DNA from: JABWCQ01 sp964530625
GTDB lineage: Bacteria > Electryoneota > RPQS01
DNA length: 64,000 bases
Reading direction: 5' to 3'
Assembly: GCA_964530625.1 (NCBI GenBank)
Contig: CAZHAK010000008.1
Coordinates: 1-64,000, forward strand
Part shown: positions 8,001 through 15,321 of the stretch, piece by piece
How positions within the stretch are numbered: position 1 is the first letter of the stretch
How the letters are laid out: each line of letters begins with the position of its first letter
The notes under the pieces: generated by a model
Told to the model about the DNA's origin: nothing
Database searches by the model: none
Seen by the model: only the letters and a program-made list of their open reading frames with translations
Translations under genes and position numbers: made by a program

Positions 8001-9879
8001 TTCCGCCGAGCGATGAGATCATGTTGAAACGCAATTGTGCTTGGCCGACTCCGTAGGTTTCCGTTCCGGTTCCGGCCCAGAAAATCCAGACGCCGTCATT
8101 CATCAACGCGATTTGCGGCAGGGGAAACGCTTCGCCGCGTCCGCCGCCGTCGGAGACAAAACCCGCAGCAGTTGTAACCGGATCAGGAGTGCCGGACGTG
8201 AAGCCTCCTGTTTCGTAGCTTCCCCAAACGGCGCCGTTGAAAATCATGAAGCTGATATCCGCCGGAGCTGTCGCGGCCGCGACATAGGCCATATAGAGTC
8301 GTCCGCTGTTGTCAATGGCGCAGTGCGGAGCGGAAAAGCCCGTGCCATCACCTGATGCGACCAGCGCCGACGCGCCCCACGAACCGTTGTAGGTGCGATG
8401 ATAAACGTCGTCATCACCGGCCCAAACCAGGTGCACATTGTCAGACGGATCCACCAGCAAATTGCAATAGCGGTTCTCGGTTACAGTCGCAGGGGTGAGA
8501 CTTGTCGTCAATTCGAGACTTCCCGACCAGCTTGAACCGTCGGAAGATACAGAGTGATAGAGATGACGGTCACCGCTGCCGTTAATCGCTTCGTAAACCA
8601 CATGCAAGTTGCCTGTGCTTTCGATGGCGATACGCGGACGATCATGCACACCGGTCAAGGTCGCGGGAGAAATCGTCACGGGAACAGACCACGATTGGCC
8701 GAAGTCGTTGCTGTAGCTGTACGCGGTTCCCGGCGACGCGTTATCCGACGTCATCACCATATGCAAACGGCCCCGCGCGGCTTCCCACGCGAGATCCACT
8801 TCCTGCACGGCGGGCGCGGCGCTGCCGTTCATCGAAGTTGCCGTATCAAACGCAAAGGTGATGCGATAGTCGTGACCAAGATACGTATTTTGATTGGTAA
8901 TGCTCTCGACCAATGTCGAATTGTCCACGCCGGACGGCGTGCCCTCGGCGACCAATCCATCTGTATTGACACCGCGATCGACTATTTCCACGTCATAAGG
9001 ACGGCCCATCGTGCCGGGATATGTGTCAACGTGTGAGAACACACCTGCAGTGCCGATGTTGGTCAGGTCATAGCTCGCCAGCGTGCCGTTGCCGCCGGTC
9101 AGCGCATTCACCAGATACAAATCAACCGCCGCGCCGACGCGCGCGGAAGCGTTAATCGCCAGCGACGTCAGGTCGCTCATCCCCGGATCGGTGGTTGAAC
9201 TGGCCTCGTTAAGTTGCAGCGGAATGTCCGTCGGCGTGGATTGAAAGAGTACATAATCGATGTCGCCAAACCCTGCCGTTCCCGGAGGAGTGGCATACGC
9301 ATACTCGACACGCACGCTGTCCGTCGCCTTTAAGTCCCAGCCGAGCGGCAAGGTTGCCACACCGCCGACATTCGGCACGCCGGTATACGTCATCGTGTAA
9401 ACAGAATCCAGCGAGCCGTAACCCGTCAGTGAGTTAACTCGCGTGAAGAACTTGCCGTTCAGCCACACGCGCTCGCTGCCTTGCACGGTTTCGCCGTACG
9501 TAAATTTAACGGAACGTCCGCCGAAACTGCCTTGAACGGGAGTCGCGCTGTAAAACAACGCTTCCACGTTCCAGTCGGCGGGAGTGCCGAAGACTTGCAC
9601 TCGCCGATGATCGTGATCAACGACGAAGGCGCGCATCGCCGAGACGGACCCGAAGAGTTCAACGGCGCTCGGCGATGAGAACGGCGTGGAAAAGAGCGGC
9701 AGCGGACTATTGACTCGATAGTCCAGATAACTGCTTGAATCCGCGGTTAAGCCGTGACGCACATGATAGTACGGCCCGTTCCATTCAATAAAGGAACGGT
9801 ACGACGGCGCGCCGAAGGCGGTCGTAATGCTCACCAGCGTGATGAGCAGGGTTAGCAACAGGATTTGCCAATTTCGCAT
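5068..9879 (-). CDS. Giant T9SS-sorted multidomain surface protein (propeller, NHL, cohesin-like, dockerin-like)
   Basis: 1603 residues. I chose the ATG at 9879 because GGGAG sits seven bases upstream and it opens a clean signal peptide (MRNWQILLLTLLITLV); upstream in-frame starts lack both. Rough order: signal 1-24; unknown beta-rich part to 330; sialidase/BNR-like propeller 360-760 (repeats such as NLHVVYEA, NVHLVWAG, GRLYMAYV, NLHILYPYG); NHL-like repeats 810-1100 (LLVSDTDNHRVKVI, DVYVCDTGNDRLQKF); a cohesin-like domain near 1120-1250; a dockerin-like stretch near 1290-1350 (DGQINFADVNIF and DGGLDAFDLLSL, calcium-loop-like); a second cohesin-like segment; T9SS sorting domain at the end (FPNPFNPSTNFNF...GVYFVRLEALG...KVILLK). 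It is the last gene of a four-gene operon. Probably exported by T9SS and attached to the surface; ligand unknown. Confidence 0.85.
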   Translation of the reverse strand: MRNWQILLLTLLITLVSITTAFGAPSYRSFIEWNGPYYHVRHGLTADSSSYLDYRVNSPLPLFSTPFSSPSAVELFGSVSAMRAFVVDHDHRRVQVFGTPADWNVEALFYSATPVQGSFGGRSVKFTYGETVQGSERVWLNGKFFTRVNSLTGYGSLDSVYTMTYTGVPNVGGVATLPLGWDLKATDSVRVEYAYATPPGTAGFGDIDYVLFQSTPTDIPLQLNEASSTTDPGMSDLTSLAINASARVGAAVDLYLVNALTGGNGTLASYDLTNIGTAGVFSHVDTYPGTMGRPYDVEIVDRGVNTDGLVAEGTPSGVDNSTLVESITNQNTYLGHDYRITFAFDTATSMNGSAAPAVQEVDLAWEAARGRLHMVMTSDNASPGTAYSYSNDFGQSWSVPVTISPATLTGVHDRPRIAIESTGNLHVVYEAINGSGDRHLYHSVSSDGSSWSGSLELTTSLTPATVTENRYCNLLVDPSDNVHLVWAGDDDVYHRTYNGSWGASALVASGDGTGFSAPHCAIDNSGRLYMAYVAAATAPADISFMIFNGAVWGSYETGGFTSGTPDPVTTAAGFVSDGGGRGEAFPLPQIALMNDGVWIFWAGTGTETYGVGQAQLRFNMISSLGGNFTSGVGTVITTGDDVAPMSFSVKVDPDNNLHILYPYGTVVDQEGLRYKKYTSATATWAPLTNTTGREVLEDGAAATVYAFEPRLACPKIAGQVAPFMACAKAYTSLGAGSPRGLFKVIDGIVSITDQTTLSVIQAWHVWTHSAADITGIPGLSFTISNTTNFVSSTDDVDGTNFNIGDYYELDGTPAAKNDILLVSDTDNHRVKVIRAYENIDNCFAGDVRWDVPGQSDGTPGQTFKLATVGGEDTYTVWASNDVTPWTIVDDLLIAGPTDRYCEVDRYTRELRFGDGAHGAIPASGVFIRVTYEESVDEAEFGTLGSASGQLSYPRGIAAAYNDNLGSYDVYVCDTGNDRLQKFSYTPNANVNPDSWTSPKVSWRTGSSATNFLSAPQDIEVVTLNGEVYLVVSDNGNDRVVIYKDTEATGAGGNTAPSYVAQVGATGNSLNQFVNPLGLGVMAEDSGLVIMAADADRDQVAKIVRRDWLTVLGGDSTEGSDSTSVSPELALIDGLDGDSYLLLQPGATRTLRLVANNPDSLVSVRAVCTFPSTMIQVLSISEGNLWSGERFTNTVFLTDIDNGAGTFDVNASMVGDDDGLTLNGQRIAATITIQALTTVAIPASGAISFTAATDLRAVGNLSVTNGLRAGLSLRAGYLADIATTSGSPGSAPRMIPEPDGQINFADVNIFTQGWNGDGITFDPIADIGPYIGATVPNLIANPDGGLDAFDLLSLSTMYAWFNTQGANASAPRDNGGSNLDDTGHLTITYTQSGHLTSVSIGMDNAEQLTSAHLVVEVLNPRAIITDVREGNLLSRGAQTIFLSHRDGQYADVNIGRLSRTAPGVSGNGTLATIELNLPEGVEPFVRVRYELRDSENNLSGLGQTNDLNPAALPTEFGLRPAFPNPFNPSTNFNFVLPEAANVLVRAFNVMGQEVGTILEGRYEAGEHTMTWNAESTNSALPTGVYFVRLEALGRTSLQKVILLK

Positions 9880-9947
9880 GGTCATACTCCCGATTTTCCG
9901 GATTAAGTTTACCGGATATGTTGAAGTGAAAAGTTTCGTCGTCATCA

Positions 9948-11021
9948 TCACGGGATCACCGTCACGTTGCCCGTGCGCAAGGAGCACAATCGCGTTTGCG
10001 CGAACATGTCCAGCCCAAATGAAGAATCCGCATCAAACACAGCCCCCGCCGAGCCTGGTGCAAGACCTCGCAGCGCTAAGTAAGCCACAACGCCGTCGCC
10101 GTCCGCGTTCGTCCCGACGCGCGTGTTGCCGTTGTACTGAATAATCCAAGTCATTGTGTTGGTCGCGCGATTGTCCCCGTTTTGGATCGCGCGGAAGAAA
10201 TTGAAACCGTTGTTGCCGGTGAAGAACGGGCCTTCGGTGATGCGCACGATTTCGATATTGCCCTCGGCAAACCTGATGGAATACTGCAAGGCGGCAAGAT
10301 CACTGGCCGATTCAACGTTCACCGGAACCAGCACGGTGTCTCCCAATCCGATTTGCACGTTCGGCAGCCATACGGTCAAGCGCGCGGCCGTGGCGAACGT
10401 ACTGTCCCGTCCGATGCCGCGCAAGCCGTCTTCGTCCACGGCTTCCGGTCTCAGCGCATATATTGTAGATGGATTCAACGCAGTCAGAATCACTTCGTGA
10501 TCCATCACCGGCGTTGCGGTCGTCATCGAATCACTTGTTGATCCGATTCCATAATGCAAGATGGTCGAAGCCGGTTCATCCGTCTGCCATGTCACTCGCG
10601 CGGCGGATTCGGTGATATCGCGAATCTGAAGCTGTGTGATGATTGGCTCCGGTGTGGCTTTGTCCGGTGTGGTAAAATTTCCGGCGCAATCCAGCCGCGC
10701 TCCGCTGCTGTCAACGACAGTTAATCGATAAATGTAGTCGGTGCTGAAGGTGTAGCCTGACAAGCCTACGCTATGAGAGTCCGCCGCAACGTTGATGTTG
10801 ATCAACTGCGTGAACACGGTTTGACCGTAGCGGAACTCGCCGGTGGTCGGACGATTCGCCGACCATTCCACACGCATGCGGCCGTCCACTTCCACGACGC
10901 GACAATAGTCAATCGCGAATGCCTCTGGACCAACGGGTGTGGTGGGGCCGGAGGACCCGCCGTTGCCGCAGGCAGAGAGTATCAAGGCCAGCGCAAGAAC
11001 AGTAAGTTGTCGTAGTTTCAT
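9948..11021 (-). CDS. Lipoprotein with Fn3 domain(s) and a cohesin-like domain
   Basis: 357 residues. Signal peptide with lipobox ILSAC, lipidated Cys 18, then a Gly/Ser/Pro linker. Residues about 35-115 resemble a fibronectin/purple-acid-phosphatase-like N domain (VEWSANRPTTGEFRYG). About 125-215 is a clearer Fn3 domain (ARVTWQTDEPASTILHYG ... LNPSTIYALRPEAVDEDG). About 220-357 reads as a cohesin-like beta sandwich (GLGDTVLVPVNVESASDLAALQYSIRF ... GVVAYLALRGLAPGSAG, shortened here in parts). The start overlaps the preceding lipoprotein stop by one base (TAATG). The combination of a membrane-anchored cohesin-like domain and a dockerin-like stretch in the next gene suggests a scaffold pair. 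This is inference from fold-level resemblance. Confidence 0.8.
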   Translation of the reverse strand: MKLRQLTVLALALILSACGNGGSSGPTTPVGPEAFAIDYCRVVEVDGRMRVEWSANRPTTGEFRYGQTVFTQLININVAADSHSVGLSGYTFSTDYIYRLTVVDSSGARLDCAGNFTTPDKATPEPIITQLQIRDITESAARVTWQTDEPASTILHYGIGSTSDSMTTATPVMDHEVILTALNPSTIYALRPEAVDEDGLRGIGRDSTFATAARLTVWLPNVQIGLGDTVLVPVNVESASDLAALQYSIRFAEGNIEIVRITEGPFFTGNNGFNFFRAIQNGDNRATNTMTWIIQYNGNTRVGTNADGDGVVAYLALRGLAPGSAGAVFDADSSFGLDMFAQTRLCSLRTGNVTVIP

Positions 11022-11404
11022 TAAGGTGTATTTGCTGTAAACATGATTTCAGTTGAGTCACGGACTCCGTCGGCGTATGCGATCAGCCACCCCAGTCCTG
11101 CAATTGTATCGGCTGTGAGTGTATCCAGCGCGACACCGCCAAGGGTGTAAATCGTTCCCGCCGCCAAAACGCCCATCGGATTCAGTAAGATGATTCGCGT
11201 GGAATCCGGCACGGGATTTCCGTTCACTCTGTATTCCACGAAAATCGTGGTGCGCGCGATACCGTTCGCGGGAATCGCGCTCGGTTGCGCTTCGACATTC
11301 AGCGTGCGTGTTAGTTGGGTATCCGGCGGATCAGTATTCGGGTCTGTCGGTGATGTACAGGACACGACCCACGTCAGCAGCGCGCATAGAGCAAGAATTC
11401 TCAT
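11021..11404 (-). CDS. Small lipoprotein with Ig-like (Big_1/invasin-type) domain
   Basis: 127 residues. Signal peptide ends in the lipobox VVSC (Cys 16), followed by a Thr/Asp/Pro-rich linker. The rest (about 35-127) looks like one bacterial Ig-like domain: LNVEAQPSAIPANGIARTTI, then FVEYRVNGNPVPDSTRIILL, a phrase typical of Big_1 domains, and it ends in STEIMFT. It overlaps both neighbours: its ATG lies in the ATGA overlap with the porin-like gene stop, and its stop overlaps the next lipoprotein start (TAATG). Strict coupling suggests that these proteins act in one envelope complex. No enzymatic function is visible. Confidence 0.78.
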   Translation of the reverse strand: MRILALCALLTWVVSCTSPTDPNTDPPDTQLTRTLNVEAQPSAIPANGIARTTIFVEYRVNGNPVPDSTRIILLNPMGVLAAGTIYTLGGVALDTLTADTIAGLGWLIAYADGVRDSTEIMFTANTP

Positions 11405-12774
11405 TCGTCTTCTCCGCTCGGCGGCAGCGTCAGCGCGACTTCCTGCCCGGCTTTGCGATAGACTTTCATAGTCACTTCCCGTGCTTGGGACAGGCTGACC
11501 TTTTCCTTTTCGACGGTCGAAAGCAGCGGACTGCGAAGTCCGTCACTCAAGATTGCGGTGGCCATCACGGTACGTTCCGGATAAGCCGTCTGTTCAAACA
11601 GGTCAATCAGTTGCACGCGCAGTTTGCAGGCCGCTTCGATTTTCGGTTTTGATACGATTAACGGAATGGAAACGCTGCTGCCGCGCACGACGGTTTCATT
11701 TTCAACGTGCGTAACTAACAGCCAACGCATGTTCGGATAAGCGGCGCTGATGGCGGCCATCGTGTTCCAGAAATTTGCGCGTTTCATTTCGTCAAAGGGC
11801 AAGCCGGGTCGATCCAGTGACGGCAGCGGCATGACTACGTCAAAGGAGGCTTTCATAGATTCGCGCAGTTGATACCACAGCTCGTCGTTGTCCGCCATCG
11901 GCAGAGTTGAGAGCGGCGGCGCGACTAACAAGGCTCCGTTGCGAATCGGAGCCATCGGCGCCAGCGCTTTCGGAGGAAAGACTGATAGCGGCATACGTCC
12001 TTGATAACTCAGCGTGACGATACCGCCCATCAACGGATCGTTTTCCAATTCCGCGTAGACGCCCGGATGCACTCCGAAACCCCATGGCAATTGAAAATCG
12101 AGTCCGCCGCGCAGCGCTTCCGTATCGGGAAGATTTCCCACGCGGGTGATGGACTGCGCATACGACATACTTGCGCCGACTCGATCTCCGAATGGAGTGA
12201 GCGAGAGTTGCATTCCCCAGCGCATCGCTTGTTCCAGGTTGTCGGATGTGCCGAAGTAGCCAAAGAACGAACTCAGTTTCGCGGCGCGTCCCGGTGTCCA
12301 GGTGGTGCCCAGCGATAACTGTCCTGCTGTTTGCTTGAGCGAATAGGCGGGCAGGGAGATGACTTCATTTCTGGTCGAGTCGTAGTAGCTCTCCTGTTCG
12401 CGGAAGCCGGTCGGCAGAATCAGATGACCGTTCAGCCCAACCGCCAGCCTCTCCTTATAAGAGAGCGGCCAAACTGAGAGGCCGAGCCGGGCGTCCTCGG
12501 CGCCGTTTTGGAAGGCTCCGCGGCCCGCGACATCGCGGTTGGAAGTGGCGGCGGAGAGGCCCAAGCCGCTGGCCAGCCCGACCTCAAACGCGACTCCCAT
12601 CCGGTTGTCTTCCCAAATGTCGTTGGCGAGTTGAGAGCCGAACCCGGCAAGCCGGAACATGCCGACCGGGACAGGTTTTGCCCCCAAGGCGGGGTCAGAA
12701 ATGGCTCCAGACGGCCAGGATTGCGCCTGAACCAGCCCTGCCAAGACAAGGATTATTAAAGTTTTAGCTTTCAT
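11401..12774 (-). CDS. Outer-membrane beta-barrel (porin-like) protein with C-terminal periplasmic domain
   Basis: 457 residues from the ATG at 12774, which opens the signal peptide MKAKTLIILVLAGLVQA. Residues about 20-265 are alternating amphipathic strands with Gly/aromatic girdle residues (for example RLGLSVWPLSYKERLAVGLN, GQLSLGTTWTPGRAAKLSSF, GVYAELENDPLMGGIVTLSY), compatible with a transmembrane barrel. The C-terminal part (about 285-457) resembles a soluble domain (LPMADNDELWYQLRESMKAS, AYPNMRWLLVTHVENETV) reminiscent of periplasmic domains that build on curli-assembly-like or TolB N-terminal folds; I do not recognise it. First gene of the four-gene operon and distal to the promoter at 13068-13096, with a leader of about 290 bases. 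It might be the export or anchoring partner of the downstream surface proteins. Confidence 0.72.
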   Translation of the reverse strand: MKAKTLIILVLAGLVQAQSWPSGAISDPALGAKPVPVGMFRLAGFGSQLANDIWEDNRMGVAFEVGLASGLGLSAATSNRDVAGRGAFQNGAEDARLGLSVWPLSYKERLAVGLNGHLILPTGFREQESYYDSTRNEVISLPAYSLKQTAGQLSLGTTWTPGRAAKLSSFFGYFGTSDNLEQAMRWGMQLSLTPFGDRVGASMSYAQSITRVGNLPDTEALRGGLDFQLPWGFGVHPGVYAELENDPLMGGIVTLSYQGRMPLSVFPPKALAPMAPIRNGALLVAPPLSTLPMADNDELWYQLRESMKASFDVVMPLPSLDRPGLPFDEMKRANFWNTMAAISAAYPNMRWLLVTHVENETVVRGSSVSIPLIVSKPKIEAACKLRVQLIDLFEQTAYPERTVMATAILSDGLRSPLLSTVEKEKVSLSQAREVTMKVYRKAGQEVALTLPPSGEDE

Positions 12775-13067
12775 ATGACTCGGTATAACAGATGCCACAG
12801 CACCTTCACTCGGAGGTTCACATTGCAACCCTTGTGCCGCCCACTTGAGAAGCGGGGTACGAGGCGCAGGCCGGGGTTTGGAGTAGGCTGGAATTGAATT
12901 GTAGAAAGGGGGTGGGAAGGTGTTGTTTTTGCGTTCGACGCTAACAATTGGCGGAACGGGAGTTGGGGGAAAACAGGGGGTTGGGTTTTGGTCTTGTGAA
13001 GGGAGGTGCGAGGGGGGCGGAAAGGATAAAGGATGAAGGATAAAGGAAGAGGGAACGGGCAGGATAC
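12775..13067. other. Non-coding leader region upstream of the porin-like operon
   Basis: No gene seen in the stretch between 12774 and the restriction gene stop at 13162. It probably is the long leader of the minus-strand operon. On the minus strand it is very pyrimidine-rich, with repeats of TTTATCC/TTCATCC near 13021-13050. Open frames across it are low-complexity Pro/Ser/Phe translations and are not convincing. Confidence 0.5.
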
Positions 13068-13096
13068 AATATATGAACATTTGTTCAATTAGTCAA
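13068..13096 (-). promoter_or_regulatory. Promoter with LexA/DinR-like box in the spacer
   Basis: On the minus strand TTGACT (13096-13091), exactly 17 bases, TATATT (13073-13068). The spacer contains the palindrome TGAACATTTGTTCA (13074-13087), i.e. GAAC-N4-GTTC, the consensus form of the Gram-positive LexA (DinR) box. It points toward the porin-like operon. A repressor bound here would cover both promoter elements. The second such box is at 63169-63180. Confidence 0.65.
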
Positions 13097-13105
13097 GTGG
13101 GGGAT

Positions 13106-13131
13106 AAGAAAACCCCCTCGGGGTGAGGGGG
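13106..13131 (-). terminator. Terminator of the restriction-modification operon
   Basis: On the minus strand CCCCCTC, loop ACCCC, GAGGGGG, then TTTTCTT. It lies 30 bases beyond the restriction gene stop. The GC-rich core resembles other G-run hairpins in this window (21541, 33805, 50820). Confidence 0.7.
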
Positions 13132-13161
13132 TGTGGGGAAAAACAGCGCGAGAAATCCTGC

Positions 13162-14013
13162 TTACAGTTTCAAACAACGTATTATTGTGCGCTCAAGTTC
13201 GCCGGAGCGAGCTTGCTCAAGGTTCATTAAGTTATGTAGCATTGTGAATGCTCTAGTGATTACAGGACGCATACTGTTCCATCCTGCGCCGTCGGTAATA
13301 ACGATAAAATCAACTCCTTGACGACGCAATTGTGTTTGTATGTCTGGATATGCTCTTTCCAATGTTTCAGATGGTTTCGAGCCTGAAGTACTATAGAAAT
13401 TTGTCTCGATCGCAATCTGAACTTCGTCATCCAGCAAGATTAGGTTGTCTACCTTCTTGTTATCTGGAGGTACAGCTATACTGAGCTGTTTCCGGTACTC
13501 AATTTTTCGTTTAGTTTTTTTGCTTATGTTTGCAACGGCTTTCTCTACTTCGAATGCAACCTCATCTTCCATTTTCTTACCACGGCCGGACTTTCGCGTG
13601 TTTGGAAGCAGTCCAATGTATACGCCTTTAATGAGATCCAAAACACTCTTGACTTGAGACAAGAAACCAACAAGTCCCATGTCAACGAACATACTTGCAA
13701 TCGAAGTTGCTTGTTCCTTTGGAAGCTTCTGCTGTTTCGCGTCATTCTTAAAGTCACAACTTCTTCCATCGCTAAAGTAGATTACATCAGGTGTATGACC
13801 AACAAGCAACTTTAGTACAAGCAACACCTTTGGGTGTTCGCTTATTAGATCTGCAAGGTCATCGGTTGGATTCCTCAAGTCGAGTCCCTCAAGCATCCCA
13901 ATTTCTCTTCGGATCGGTTTAATCTTTTTATAGATCACATCCCAATCGACAAAATCAAGAGGGCCAAAGATCTCAGGTGTCAGAGTTGCAAAAAAATTGG
14001 AGACCGAGTCCAT
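13162..14013 (-). CDS. DpnII/MboI-like type II restriction endonuclease (predicted GATC)
   Basis: 283 residues. Cleaves unmethylated DNA, predicted at GATC from resemblance to DpnII. The C-terminal half carries the family pattern: Asp 189 in KKVDN, then AIETNFYSTSGSKPSET (Glu 203, Asn 205), which parallels the IEVNFYSGSGSKLNET segment I remember for DpnII, and VITDGAGWNSMRPV parallel to its WITDGQGW segment. The N-terminus FGPLDFVDWDVIYKK fits the same family. The start overlaps the methylase stop by one base (TAATG), so restriction is translated after modification. The gene is visibly AT-richer than its neighbours, a sign of horizontal acquisition. Specificity is inferred, not shown. Confidence 0.85.
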   Translation of the reverse strand: MDSVSNFFATLTPEIFGPLDFVDWDVIYKKIKPIRREIGMLEGLDLRNPTDDLADLISEHPKVLLVLKLLVGHTPDVIYFSDGRSCDFKNDAKQQKLPKEQATSIASMFVDMGLVGFLSQVKSVLDLIKGVYIGLLPNTRKSGRGKKMEDEVAFEVEKAVANISKKTKRKIEYRKQLSIAVPPDNKKVDNLILLDDEVQIAIETNFYSTSGSKPSETLERAYPDIQTQLRRQGVDFIVITDGAGWNSMRPVITRAFTMLHNLMNLEQARSGELERTIIRCLKL

Positions 14014-15092
14014 TACTTGTCTGTTTCTATTGAATTATGCAAAGAGGTTCTGAACAACCGCAGCCTCTTCACCGCTAAATCCAAATACTTCTTCTCCATA
14101 TCAATCCCAATAAACGAGCGTCCATTCGCCACCGCCGCCAATCCTGTCGTCGCACTTCCCGAAAACGGATCGAGGATCAGCGCACCGGGGTTGGTTGAGG
14201 CGAGGACGATTCTTTTCAGCAATTCAATGGGTTTTTGCGTGGGGTGTTTGCCGAAAGTTTTCTCTTCGGGCGGCGGAGTGTTGATGGCCCAGACGGAGCG
14301 CATTTGCTTGCCGGGTTTTTTCATGAAATCCTTTGTCCAGACTCCTTCACGCATTTCTTTGTAGTTGAAGACGTGCTTGGCTTTGGCGGATTTTCTGGCC
14401 CAGAGAATTGTTTCGTGGCTCGCGGTGAAGAAACGGCAGGAAAGATTCGGCGACGCGTTCGGTTTGTACCACGCGATGTCGTTCAAGAGCTTGAACCCTT
14501 GCAATTGCAGCGCGTACCCGCAGGCGTAGATCGAATGATACGTGCCGCTGATCCAGAGCGTGCCTTCGGGTTTCAACACTCGGCGGCAGGCTTCTATCCA
14601 TTCCATATGAAACTTGAAATCTTCTTCGAGTCCGCGGCTCTTGTCCCACTTTCCTTTGTTGACGCTGGCGCGTTTTCCGGCATGAACCGTGAAGCCGTCG
14701 TTGGAGAGCATGTAGGGCGGATCGGCGAACACCATGTCGAAATGGTTCTCGGGAAACTTTGCCAGAAGCTCACGGCAATCGCCTTCCAACAGGCAGAAGC
14801 CGCTCTCGTTGAAATATGGCTTAATGCCTTTTGGCAACTCGACTTTGATCAACGGAGCAGAGTGCACCAAAGGCATGCGCCCATTTTTGGGCACCGCTTT
14901 CTTTTTACCTTCTTTACGCTCTTTCTTCCGGAGAATAGAGTCTGTCAAATCCGCGTGGCTCAATGTGGTGGGTTCTGTTCTAACTATTTGATTTTGATCA
15001 CCTTGATCGTAGCGAAATTTGATCATATGATCAACTCGGTGGGGACTCTTTTGGCTTTTGGGCTTGTGTTTGTCTGAATTTGTGGGGTGCAT
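14013..15092 (-). CDS. Beta-class adenine DNA methyltransferase, DpnA (M2.DpnII)-like
   Basis: 359 residues. Transfers methyl from S-adenosylmethionine to adenine N6, predicted in GATC, protecting against the partner nuclease. Motif IV DPPYMLSNDGF (124-134) precedes motif I DPFSGSATTG (308-317), the beta-class order. Further marks are WISGTYHSIYACG, SPNLSCRFFTASHETILWA and KHPTQKPIELLKRI, all close to DpnA/M.HindIII-type enzymes. The start at 15092 has AGAGGT nine bases upstream. It gives a Lys/Arg-rich extension of about 70 residues not usual in DpnA; Met 73 would remove it. DpnII systems normally encode two methylases; only the DpnA-like one is here. Four GATC sites lie at its 5' end. Confidence 0.9.
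   Translation of the reverse strand: MHPTNSDKHKPKSQKSPHRVDHMIKFRYDQGDQNQIVRTEPTTLSHADLTDSILRKKERKEGKKKAVPKNGRMPLVHSAPLIKVELPKGIKPYFNESGFCLLEGDCRELLAKFPENHFDMVFADPPYMLSNDGFTVHAGKRASVNKGKWDKSRGLEEDFKFHMEWIEACRRVLKPEGTLWISGTYHSIYACGYALQLQGFKLLNDIAWYKPNASPNLSCRFFTASHETILWARKSAKAKHVFNYKEMREGVWTKDFMKKPGKQMRSVWAINTPPPEEKTFGKHPTQKPIELLKRIVLASTNPGALILDPFSGSATTGLAAVANGRSFIGIDMEKKYLDLAVKRLRLFRTSLHNSIETDK
14996..15034. promoter_or_regulatory. Cluster of four GATC sites with a 16-bp palindrome
   Basis: GATC at 14996, 15005, 15021 and 15029, i.e. four within 37 bases; three sit in TGATCA. The last two form the perfect palindrome TTGATCATATGATCAA (15019-15034). The cluster lies 60-96 bases inside the methylase reading frame. 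GATC is the predicted recognition site of this same system, so methylation-dependent self-control is plausible. Confidence 0.5.
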
Positions 15093-15141
15093 GTTGTTTT
15101 AACCTCTTGTTTTAGTTGATTTGGTTGGGATTGGGGCATTA

Positions 15142-15172
15142 AAAAAAGTCGTCCATGATAGACGGCTTTTTT
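15142..15172 (-). terminator. Terminator of the C11 protease gene
   Basis: AAAAAAGTCGTC (15142-15153), loop CATGATA, GACGGCTTTTTT (15161-15172), one T-G wobble. A/T runs on both sides make it bidirectional. It separates the protease gene from the methylase promoter. Confidence 0.75.
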
Positions 15173-15220
15173 CATTGTGCCATTGCGGGTGAGGACACCC
15201 ACAACGGCGGATGAAGTTAG

Positions 15221-15272
15221 ATTCAGATTCCGGCGGGGAACCGCTTCGCTAAATCCCCGCTCGGCGAGACAA
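15221..15272. repeat. Dispersed REP-like element, copy 2
   Basis: Contains GATTCCGGCGGGGAACCGC, then TTC, then GCTAAATCCCCGCTCGGCGA. Same orientation as copy 1 (5005-5060). Intergenic, downstream of the protease gene. Confidence 0.75.
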
Positions 15273-15321
15273 TTTGGTTGGCGGGCGGATTGCCATCCGC
15301 CCCAACATCAGGAATGTGATG

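Noticed and set aside
12880..13080. N-terminal extension of the porin-like gene up to 13080
   Set aside because: The extension is Pro/Ser-rich low-complexity sequence; the signal peptide begins at the ATG at 12774 and the promoter lies at 13068-13096.
14235..15077. Plus-strand 280-codon frame opposite the DNA methylase
   Set aside because: Opposite strand carries DPPY and FxGxG-type methylase motifs; this frame has none.
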